Positions 57,855 to 64,000 of a stretch of 64,000 bases of DNA are shown here, piece by piece. The stretch comes from Kitasatospora sp. SolWspMP-SS2h (GTDB lineage: Bacteria > Actinomycetota > Actinomycetes > Streptomycetales > Streptomycetaceae). The DNA is taken from contig NZ_QLLT01000014.1 in assembly GCF_003259315.1 (NCBI RefSeq), positions 62,001-126,000 of the forward strand. The letters run 5' to 3'. The notes under the pieces were generated by a model. That model saw only the letters and a list, made by a program, of their open reading frames with translations. It made no database searches and was not told where the DNA came from. The position numbers and the translations under genes are program-made. Position 1 is the stretch's first letter, and every line of letters starts with the position of its first letter.

Positions 57855-58025
57855 ATGGTTCCCCTTCTTCTCGTCCTGCTGCTGGCCCTGATCCTGTTCG
57901 GCGCCGGCTTCGCGCTCAAGGCCCTGTGGTGGGTCGCGATCATCGTGCTGGTGGTCTGGGTGGTCGGCTTCGTCGCCCGCGGCACCAACGCCGGCGGCAG
58001 CCGCGGCCGCTGGTACCGCTGGTAA
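57855..58025 (+). CDS. hydrophobic mini-protein
   Basis: A 56-residue protein, MVPLLLVLLLALILFGAGFALKALWWVAIIVLVVWVVGFVARGTNAGGSRGRWYRW. Two closely spaced transmembrane helices and a basic, aromatic tail. This resembles the small hydrophobic proteins (lmo0937-like) often found near stress genes. GGAGG precedes the ATG by 5 nt. Divergent from csbD, so the two may respond to the same stress. Confidence 0.87.
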   Translation: MVPLLLVLLLALILFGAGFALKALWWVAIIVLVVWVVGFVARGTNAGGSRGRWYRW

Positions 58026-58401
58026 CCGAACACCACACCGGCACCAGGACGACCAGGCATCCGGCGGGGCCCGCGCACCAGCGCGGGCCCCGCTCCCGTA
58101 CGCCCACCCGCCCCGCCGCGACCGACCACCGGACCGCGACCCCGCGCCGACCGGCCGAACGGGGCCCGCAGGCATGCGACGGCGATCCACGGGTTAGGCG
58201 TCCTCGCGGCGGGGCGGGGCCGTCTCCGCGTCCTGAACCAGCGCGACCTCCGGGCCCCGCCCCGCCGACTCCGCACCGACGACCGCCACCGACCGGTTCC
58301 ACCGCCGGGCCCCTGCGCGCCCACGACCGGACGGCGGCCCCTGAGTGCCCCGCCGATGCGGCACACTGGAGGTTTGGCCCGCGCGGAAGGGGATGCACAG
58401 C
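58026..58401. other. intergenic region before the XPB helicase
   Basis: 376 bases without a gene I can support. A GC-rich sequence with no persistent codon bias. The right end carries GGAAGGGG before the GTG at 58402. Confidence 0.4.
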
Positions 58402-60033
58402 GTGGACGGACCGCTGATCGTGCAGAGCGACAAGACGCTGCTGTTGGAGGTCGATCACTCGCAGGCGGCGGAGTGCCGGCGGGCGATCGCGCCGTTCGCC
58501 GAGCTGGAGCGGGCGCCGGAGCACGTGCACACGTACCGGGTGACGCCGCTGGGGCTGTGGAACGCGCGGGCGGCGGGGCACGACGCGGAGCAGGTGGTGG
58601 ACGCGCTGGTGAAGTACTCGCGCTACCCGGTGCCGCACGCCCTGCTGGTGGACGTCGCGGACACCATGGCGCGCTATGGGCGGCTGCAGTTGCAGAAGCA
58701 CCCGGTGCACGGGCTGGTGCTGACCACCACCGACCGGCCGGTGCTGGAGGAGGTGCTGCGCTCGAAGAAGATCGTGCCGCTGGTGGGGGCCCGGGTCGAT
58801 CCGGACACCGTGCTGGTGCACCCCTCGGAGCGCGGGCAGGTCAAGCAGGTGCTGCTGAAGCTGGGCTGGCCGGCCGAGGACCACGCCGGGTACGTGGACG
58901 GCGAGGCGCACCCGATCGAGCTGCGGGAGGACGGCTGGCAGCTGCGCCCGTACCAGCGGCACGCGGTGGACGGGTTCTGGCACGGCGGCTCCGGCGTGGT
59001 CGTGCTGCCGTGCGGCGCGGGCAAGACGCTGGTGGGCGCGGCGGCGATGGCGGAGGCCAAGTCGACCACGCTGATCCTGGTGACCAACACCGTCTCGGCC
59101 CGGCAGTGGAAGCACGAGCTGGTGAAGCGGACCTCGCTGACCGAGGACGAGATCGGCGAGTACAGCGGCACCCGCAAGGAGATCCGCCCGGTCACCATCG
59201 CCACCTACCAGGTGATGACGACCAAGCGGAAGGGCGTGTACGCGCACCTGGAGCTGTTCGACGCCCGCAACTGGGGCCTGGTGGTGTACGACGAGGTGCA
59301 CCTGCTGCCCGCGCCGGTGTTCAAGTTCACCGCCGACCTGCAGGCCCGCCGCCGGCTCGGCCTGACCGCGACGCTGGTGCGCGAGGACGGCCGGGAGGGC
59401 GACGTGTTCTCGCTGATCGGCCCGAAGCGGTTCGACGCCCCGTGGAAGGAGATCGAGGCGCAGGGCTACATCGCGCCCGCCGACTGCTGCGAGGTGCGGG
59501 TGACGCTGACCGACTCCGAGCGCCTGGCGTACGCGACGGCCGAGCCGGAGGAGAAGTACCGGTTCTGCTCGACCACGGCGACCAAGCGCCGGGTGGTGGA
59601 GCGGCTGGTGAAGAAGCACGCGGGCGACCAGACCCTGGTGATCGGCCAGTACATCGACCAGCTGGACGAGCTGGGCGAGGCGCTGGACGCCCCGGTGATC
59701 AAGGGCGAGACCTCGAACGCCCAGCGGGAGAAGCTGTTCGAGGCGTTCCGGTCGAAGGAGATCGGCGTGCTGGTGGTCTCGAAGGTCGCGAACTTCTCGA
59801 TCGACCTGCCGGAGGCCACCGTCGCGATCCAGGTGTCGGGGACGTTCGGCTCCCGCCAGGAGGAGGCCCAGCGGCTGGGCCGGGTGCTGCGCCCGAAGGC
59901 GGACGGGCACGCGGCGCACTTCTACTCGGTGGTCGCCCGGGACACCGTCGACCAGGACTTCGCGGCGCACCGCCAGCGCTTCCTGGCCGAGCAGGGCTAC
60001 GCGTACCGGATCGTCGACGCGGACGACCTGTAG
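58402..60033 (+). CDS. XPB/Ssl2-type DNA repair helicase
   Basis: A 543-residue superfamily 2 helicase from a GTG at 58402 (GAAGGGG with 9-nt spacing); the ATG three codons upstream has the site too close. The N-terminal domain (VDGPLIVQSDKTLLLEVDHSQAAE) is followed by LRPYQRHAVDGFW (Q motif region), Walker A CGAGKT at 204-209, DEVH at 297-300 in VVYDEVHLLP, RRRLGLTATLVREDG (motif III area) and EAQRLGRVLRPKADGHAAHFYSVV (motif VI). It is the bacterial XPB type. Together with the helicase-associated protein encoded at 53839 it may unwind DNA in nucleotide excision repair. Confidence 0.95.
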   Translation: MDGPLIVQSDKTLLLEVDHSQAAECRRAIAPFAELERAPEHVHTYRVTPLGLWNARAAGHDAEQVVDALVKYSRYPVPHALLVDVADTMARYGRLQLQKHPVHGLVLTTTDRPVLEEVLRSKKIVPLVGARVDPDTVLVHPSERGQVKQVLLKLGWPAEDHAGYVDGEAHPIELREDGWQLRPYQRHAVDGFWHGGSGVVVLPCGAGKTLVGAAAMAEAKSTTLILVTNTVSARQWKHELVKRTSLTEDEIGEYSGTRKEIRPVTIATYQVMTTKRKGVYAHLELFDARNWGLVVYDEVHLLPAPVFKFTADLQARRRLGLTATLVREDGREGDVFSLIGPKRFDAPWKEIEAQGYIAPADCCEVRVTLTDSERLAYATAEPEEKYRFCSTTATKRRVVERLVKKHAGDQTLVIGQYIDQLDELGEALDAPVIKGETSNAQREKLFEAFRSKEIGVLVVSKVANFSIDLPEATVAIQVSGTFGSRQEEAQRLGRVLRPKADGHAAHFYSVVARDTVDQDFAAHRQRFLAEQGYAYRIVDADDL

Positions 60034-60106
60034 CCTCCGGCCGGCTCGTCGGCCCGCAGCTGGTCGGCTGGTCGGCCGGCCGGCTCGACGGATCGTCGGC
60101 CTTCGG

Positions 60107-60271
60107 TCAGAGCCTGACGCCGTCGCGCCCGAGGAAGAGCACGCGCGCGGCGGTGTCGAGCACGATGCCGACGTTGCGGACGGCGTTGGCCACCGGGTGG
60201 CGGCGGCGCTCCGCGGCGGGATGGGCGCCGTGGACGCCGTTGAGCTGGGGGTTCACTCGTTCGGTCCTCAT
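60107..60271 (-). CDS. small basic protein of 54 residues
   Basis: MRTERVNPQLNGVHGAHPAAERRRHPVANAVRNVGIVLDTAARVLFLGRDGVRL. A basic start and a hydrophobic helix (VGIVLDTAARVLFLG) near the end. TGGAGAC stands just before the ATG. Codon bias fits, but I do not recognise the family. It is convergent with the XPB gene and could be a membrane-associated peptide. Confidence 0.6.
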   Translation of the reverse strand: MRTERVNPQLNGVHGAHPAAERRRHPVANAVRNVGIVLDTAARVLFLGRDGVRL

Positions 60272-60588
60272 GTCTCCACGGTAGGTTCACGAACGGGGCC
60301 GGCGCATCGGCCCAAAGGCCCGAGCCCGCGGTGGCGCGTCTCGTCCCCGGGGTGTACGTCCCCCTACCCCGGTACCGGGGGGCTCCCCCAGGGGACGGGC
60401 CCGGAAAAGGATTCGCACCCGGTGGGCTCCGGGTCTAAGATCGTCCGTCTGCCCCTCCCGAACCGTGGTGCCAGCGTCTCCGGCAGCCGTGGGAGTGCCG
60501 GCCGCTCGGGAACCGGCCGGTGTCCTTTCACCGTGAGCCCAGACGAGTCCGCCGCCCCCCTTCTGCCGGGCGGCCGGGAAGGTCCGCC
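60272..60588. other. promoter region of the HelD-like gene
   Basis: 317 bases without a gene. Contains the perfect palindrome CCCCGGTACCGGGG (60367-60380) and a −10 candidate TAAGAT (60436-60441). I see no match to the 19-bp rifamycin-associated element reported before some helR genes. Confidence 0.45.
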
Positions 60589-62676
60589 GTGCACTCCCCC
60601 ACCCCCACCGACACGCTCGCCGCCGACACCGATCCGCTCGGCCGCGAACGCTCCCACCTGGCCGCCTCCCGGGCCGCGCTGAAGGCGATGCGCGAGGACG
60701 TCGAGGCGCTCGACCTGCGCGACGTGGCGGGCACCTGGGTCTCCGCCCAGGTGCTGCAGCGGCAGGTCGACGAGCGGATCAAGGCGCTGGCCGACCTCGC
60801 GCACACCCCGCTGTTCTTCGGCCGCCTCGACTACCTGCACGCGATCAGCACGTCCGAGTCCGAGGGCGGCGGCGGCGAGCGCTTCTACATCGGCCGCCGG
60901 CACGTGCACGACGCCGGCGGCGACCCGATGGTGATCGACTGGCGCGCCCCGGTCTCCCAGCCGTTCTACCGGGCCAGCCGCACCGAGCCGATGGACGTCG
61001 CCAAGCGCCGCCGGTTCGGCTACACCGGCGGCGAGCTGACCGCCTACGAGGACGAGAACCTCTCCGACCCAGACGAGGCCGACACCCGCTCCGCCCTGCT
61101 CGCCGCCGAGATCGAGAAGCCCCGCGTCGGCCCGATGCGCGACATCGTCGCCACCATCCAGCCCGAGCAGGACGAGATCGTCCGCGCCGACGTCACCGGC
61201 ACCATCTGCGTCCAGGGCGCCCCCGGCACCGGGAAGACCGCCGTCGGCCTGCACCGCGTCGCCTACCTGCTGTACGCGCACCGCGAGCGCCTGGCCCGCA
61301 CCGGCACCCTGGTGGTCGGCCCGAACCGCTCCTTCCTCCAGTACATCGAGCAGGTGCTGCCCGCCCTCGGCGAGCTGGACGTCGCCCAGGCCACCGTGCA
61401 GGAGCTGGTCGGCCACGTCGAGGTCCGCGGCACCGACGGCGCCGGCACCGCCCGGATCAAGGGCGACGCCCGGATGGCCCGCGTCCTGCGCAACGCGGTA
61501 CGGGCCGGCATCACGCTGCCCACCGAGCCCTGCGTGGTCGTCCGCGGCTCCCGCCGCTGGCGGGTGCCCGCGTACGAACTGGAGGAGATCGTAAGGGAGT
61601 TGATGGACCGGGAGATCCGCTACGGAGCCGCCCTGGAGGCGCTGCCGCAGCGGATCGCGCACGCCGTGCTGGTGAAGATGGAGCAGGGCGGCGAGGCCCC
61701 GGACGACCGGGTGCAGGACGCCGTCGCCCGCAACGCGGCGGTCAAGGCCACCGTCAAAGCGTGCTGGCCCGCCGTCGACCCGGTCAAGCTGGTGCACCGG
61801 CTGCTCAGCGACGCCGACTTCCTGGCCGGAGCGGCGGACGGCGTGCTGGACGCCGACGAGCAGGCCGCCCTGCTCTGGGCCAAGCCCCCGCGCTCCGCCC
61901 GCACCGCGCCCTGGTCCGCCGCCGACGCCGTGCTGATCGACGAGGCCGCCGACCTGGTGCACCGCACCCCCTCGCTCGGCCACGTGGTCGTCGACGAGGC
62001 CCAGGACCTCTCCCCCATGCAGTACCGGGCGGTCGGCCGCCGCTGCACCACCGGCTCGGCGACCGTCCTCGGCGACCTCGCCCAGGGCACCACCCCGTGG
62101 GCCACCGGCAGCTGGCCGGAGGCCCTGCACCACCTCGGCAAGGACGGCGCGCACGTCGAGGAGCTGACCCAGGGCTTCCGCGTCCCCGGCGAGGTGATCG
62201 CCTACGCCTCCCGGCTGCTCCCCGCGATCGCCCCCGGCCTGGCCCCCGCCACCTCGGTCCGCGACCTGCCCGGCTCGCTCGTCCTCCGGCACGTCCCGGA
62301 GGGGCCGGAGGGGCCGGACGGGCTGGACGCGGCCGTCCTGGCCGCCTGCCGCGCGGCGCTCGGCCACGAGGGCTCGGTCGGCCTGATCGCCGCGGACGGC
62401 CGCGTCCCGGCGCTCACCGCGGCGCTCACCGCCGCGGGGCTGCCCTTCCTCGACCCCGGCACCGAGACCACCGCCGAGGCCCGCCTCACCCTCGTCCCGG
62501 CCTCGCTCGCCAAGGGCCTCGAGTACGACCACGTGGTCCTCGACGAACCCGCCGCGATCGTCGCGGGCGAGCCCGACCACCGCACCGGCCTGCGCCGCCT
62601 CTACGTCTCGCTGACCCGCGCGGTCTCCGGCCTGACGGTGCTGCACGCGCAGCCGCTGCCGGCCGAACTGGCCTAG
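60589..62676 (+). CDS. HelD-like UvrD/Rep-family helicase
   Basis: A 695-residue superfamily 1 ATPase from a GTG at 60589 after GGGAAGG. The coiled-coil N-terminus (DPLGRERSHLAASRAALKAMREDVEALD) and LARTG-rich body resemble HelD, which binds RNA polymerase and removes it from nucleic acid. GAPGTGKT at 210-217 is Walker A. VVVDEAQDLSPMQ (about residue 465) is Walker B. TQGFRVPGEVIAYASRLL and LAKGLEYDHVVLDEPAAIVAGEPDHRTGLRRLYVSLTRAVSGLTV are motifs IV-VI. Actinobacterial relatives (HelR) give rifampicin tolerance. Function as RNA polymerase recycler is family inference. Confidence 0.85.
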   Translation: MHSPTPTDTLAADTDPLGRERSHLAASRAALKAMREDVEALDLRDVAGTWVSAQVLQRQVDERIKALADLAHTPLFFGRLDYLHAISTSESEGGGGERFYIGRRHVHDAGGDPMVIDWRAPVSQPFYRASRTEPMDVAKRRRFGYTGGELTAYEDENLSDPDEADTRSALLAAEIEKPRVGPMRDIVATIQPEQDEIVRADVTGTICVQGAPGTGKTAVGLHRVAYLLYAHRERLARTGTLVVGPNRSFLQYIEQVLPALGELDVAQATVQELVGHVEVRGTDGAGTARIKGDARMARVLRNAVRAGITLPTEPCVVVRGSRRWRVPAYELEEIVRELMDREIRYGAALEALPQRIAHAVLVKMEQGGEAPDDRVQDAVARNAAVKATVKACWPAVDPVKLVHRLLSDADFLAGAADGVLDADEQAALLWAKPPRSARTAPWSAADAVLIDEAADLVHRTPSLGHVVVDEAQDLSPMQYRAVGRRCTTGSATVLGDLAQGTTPWATGSWPEALHHLGKDGAHVEELTQGFRVPGEVIAYASRLLPAIAPGLAPATSVRDLPGSLVLRHVPEGPEGPDGLDAAVLAACRAALGHEGSVGLIAADGRVPALTAALTAAGLPFLDPGTETTAEARLTLVPASLAKGLEYDHVVLDEPAAIVAGEPDHRTGLRRLYVSLTRAVSGLTVLHAQPLPAELA

Positions 62677-62733
62677 CGTTCAGGGGCGCGGGGAGAACCG
62701 CCGCACCCGCCGCAGCGCGTTCAGGGGCGCGGG
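62676..62733 (+). repeat. GCGTTCAGGGGCGCGGG direct repeat
   Basis: Two copies of a 17-mer, GCGTTCAGGGGCGCGGG, at 62676-62692 and 62717-62733, in the short gap after the HelD gene. The core CAGGGGCGCGGGG is a widely dispersed intergenic motif in streptomycete genomes. Confidence 0.7.
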
Positions 62734-62748
62734 CTCCCCCGCGCCCCT
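62723..62748. terminator. terminator between HelD-like gene and cutC
   Basis: AGGGGCGCGGG (62723-62733), CTCC loop, CCCGCGCCCCT (62738-62748): an 11-bp stem between convergent genes. Confidence 0.7.
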
Positions 62749-62754
62749 ACCGGC

Positions 62755-63441
62755 TCAGGTGCCGATGAGCTCGCGCCACTGCGCGACCTTCGCCGGGTCG
62801 ACCGCGCCCGCCCAGCCGCCCTCGCGGACCGCGCCGCCGATGTGGAAGGCGTCGAAGCCCGCGGCGCGCAGCTCGGGGACGTGCTCGGCGCGCAGGCCGC
62901 CGCCGACCAGGATCCGCGGACGGTAGCCGGGCTCGCCGGACTTGGCGAGTTCGCCGAGCAGGACCTCGCGGCCCGCGTCGACGCCGCCGGCCGCGCCGGA
63001 GGTGAGGAAGGTGTCGAGGCCGGGGAGGTCGGCGACGGCGGCGCGGACCTCGGAGCGGTCGGCGCTGTGGTCGATCGCCCGGTGGAAGGTCCAGCGGCAG
63101 CCGGAGACGGCCTCGGCGACGGCCCGGGTCGCGGCGAGGTCGACCGCGCCCTCGGGGGTGAGGAAGCCGAGCACGAACTCCTCGGCGCCCTCGGCCCGCA
63201 GCGCGGCGGTGCGGGCGAGCAGGTCGTCGAGGTCGCCGGGGGTGAAGCCGTCGCGGATGCGGAGCATGACCCGCAGCGGGAGGTCGACGGCGGCGCGGAT
63301 CGCGGCGAAGTCCCTGGTGGTGGGGGTGAGCCCGTCGGCGGCCATGTCGGTGACCAGTTCGAGGCGGTCGGCGCCGCCCGACTCGGCGGCCCGGGCGTCC
63401 TGGGGGGTCAGCGCGATGACTTCGAACATTGGTCTAGACAT
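62755..63441 (-). CDS. cutC: CutC-family protein
   Basis: A 228-residue TIM-barrel protein: MSRPMFEVIALTPQDARAAESGGADRLELVTDMAADGLTPT, LPLRVMLRIRDGFTPGDLDDLLART, EEFVLGFLTPEGAVDLAATRAVAEAV, CRWTFHRAIDHSADRSEV, LTSGAAGGVDAGREVL, RILVGGGLRAEHVPEL and FHIGGAVREGGW are CutC hallmarks. First linked to copper tolerance in E. coli, its real activity is still uncertain and may concern sugar derivatives. A CAGGCT box 7 nt before the ATG at 63441 suggests a leaderless message. A DasR-like site covers the start codon. Confidence 0.92.
   Translation of the reverse strand: MSRPMFEVIALTPQDARAAESGGADRLELVTDMAADGLTPTTRDFAAIRAAVDLPLRVMLRIRDGFTPGDLDDLLARTAALRAEGAEEFVLGFLTPEGAVDLAATRAVAEAVSGCRWTFHRAIDHSADRSEVRAAVADLPGLDTFLTSGAAGGVDAGREVLLGELAKSGEPGYRPRILVGGGLRAEHVPELRAAGFDAFHIGGAVREGGWAGAVDPAKVAQWRELIGT
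63430..63441. promoter_or_regulatory. DasR-like operator candidate at the cutC start
   Basis: TGGTCTAGACAT overlaps the ATG; it contains the perfect palindrome GTCTAGAC and matches 10 of 12 dre core positions. It lies at the presumed +1, where binding would block transcription. The regulator is inferred. Confidence 0.45.
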
Positions 63442-63448
63442 ATCGGAT

Positions 63449-63454
63449 AGCCTG
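63449..63454 (-). promoter_or_regulatory. −10 box of leaderless cutC
   Basis: CAGGCT (complement of 63449-63454) lies 7 nt before the ATG at 63441. Confidence 0.4.
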
Positions 63455-63570
63455 CCACATCGGCAGGCGGCGGGCGAGCCCCCGCCGCCGTTCGGCCCCG
63501 CTTCTCCCGCCGATCGCGTACCGGCCGCGCCCCGTTGGCGCACCGTTCGTCCGGCGCACCGTTCGTCCCA

Positions 63571-63879
63571 CTAGGAGAGTTCCGCCAGCCCCTCGGAACC
63601 GTCCAGACCGTCCAGACCGTCCGGGCCGTCCGGGCCGTTCCGTTCCTCCCGGGCCTCCTGGCCGGCCGACAGCGCCTGTCCGGTGAGCAGCAGCCCGAGC
63701 GCGCCGGCCGCCGCCAGCGGCGCCAGCCGCCACATCCCGCCGACCTGCTCCCAGAGGCTGAACAGGCCGAACCAGGCGGTCAGCGGCAGGACAGCCAGGC
63801 CGATCGCCGCGGGCAGCAGCCGCTCGCGGGCGGCGCACAGGAGCAGCAGCAGCGGGGCGAGCAGGAGCAGCAGCGGCAT
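63571..63879 (-). CDS. small membrane protein with acidic Gly-Asp repeat tail
   Basis: A 102-residue protein: MPLLLLLAPLLLLLCAARERLLPAAIGLAVLPLTAWFGLFSLWEQVGGMWRLAPLAAAGALGLLLTGQALSAGQEAREERNGPDGPDGLDGLDGSEGLAELS. Three hydrophobic helices, then a (G-P/L-D) repeat tail coded by 9-bp repeats at 63598-63640. GGAGGGG stands before the ATG at 63879; earlier in-frame starts at 63891 and 63951 exist, the last overlapping the divergent gene. Function unknown. Confidence 0.65.
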   Translation of the reverse strand: MPLLLLLAPLLLLLCAARERLLPAAIGLAVLPLTAWFGLFSLWEQVGGMWRLAPLAAAGALGLLLTGQALSAGQEAREERNGPDGPDGLDGLDGSEGLAELS

Positions 63880-63940
63880 CCACCCCTCCATCAGGTTCCA
63901 GGTGTCGTAGCCGCCCTGAGCCCTCGTCCGGGGGAGCACA

Positions 63941-64000
63941 ATGGCCGCCATGACCGCACCGCTGTCCGCGCGCTGGCACGACCTGCTCACCCGCTGCGGA
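63941..64000 (+). CDS. start of a further gene (possible HD-domain protein)
   Basis: Frame MAAMTAPLSARWHDLLTRCG runs off the window. GGGGGAG precedes the ATG at 63941; the second ATG (63950) may be the true start. The pattern L-x-x-R-W-x-x-L-L-x-x-x-G is how streptomycete HD-domain hydrolases begin, but 20 residues are too few for certainty. Confidence 0.4.
   Translation, partial: MAAMTAPLSARWHDLLTRCG

Overview
The window is high-GC actinobacterial DNA with strong third-position GC bias, many GTG starts and −10 boxes of the TAGGCT type. The gene set (DmdR1-type iron regulator, futalosine menaquinone genes, DUF3027, DUF2530, the SCO4402 family, a large HTH/TPR regulator) points to a Streptomycetaceae chromosome (Streptomyces or Kitasatospora). 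From memory, the order purU / SCO4402-type / dmdR1 / SIS protein / pdxH / citrate synthase / serC resembles the S. coelicolor core region around SCO4366-SCO4403, so most of the window looks like conserved chromosome with accessory insertions.

Layout. 1-9.3 kb: truncated MFS exporter, RsbW-like ATPase, purU, SCO4402-family protein, an orphan substrate-binding lipoprotein, a proline-rich membrane protein, a TPR regulator and a primase/polymerase-like protein. 9.9-11.6 kb: dmdR1 and a divergent SIS-domain sugar isomerase. 11.8-22.6 kb: accessory island. On the minus strand it carries a complete FxSxx-COOH peptide system: precursor FxsA (ends FQSSI), radical SAM/SPASM maturase FxsB with a C-terminal HEXXH domain, an AAC(3)-family acetyltransferase translationally coupled to FxsB, the TIR-like protein FxsC, and the giant ParA-like/TIR-like/NB-ARC/TPR protein FxsT. 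A SLATT/DUF4231 membrane protein and an alpha/beta hydrolase face it convergently. 22.8-29.9 kb: pdxH, citrate synthase, serC, GH35 beta-galactosidase, thpR and a GNAT enzyme with an internal pentapeptide repeat. 29.97-30.2 kb: two abutting MITE-like elements, one supplying the stop codon of an MFS gene that is paired with a MarR regulator.

32.5-35 kb is a small scar: FHA protein, SLOG-like protein, a decayed VapB remnant, fragments of a regulator/NUDIX pair and an intact VapBC module. 35-48.7 kb: purine permease, DUF2530, P-type ATPase, sacsin-like ATPase, DUF3027, MFS, DUF2771, mqnB-mqnD and a cold-shock-domain protein. 49-56 kb: esterase, small membrane proteins, HAD phosphatase, siderophore-binding lipoprotein, and a helicase-associated protein that lies close to the XPB helicase at 58.4 kb. 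Between those two are secreted proteins, CsbD and a hydrophobic mini-protein. The window ends with a HelD-like helicase, CutC, a membrane protein and the first codons of a further gene.

The main target for follow-up is the fxs island: a RiPP-type peptide maturation system wired to proteins with innate-immunity architecture (TIR, NB-ARC, TPR, with SLATT next to it). Secondary signals are three DasR-like operator candidates, eight genes whose −10 box sits 6-7 nt before the start codon (leaderless transcription), abutting MITEs and several tandem repeats. Functional names are from sequence reading and family knowledge only; no database search was run.
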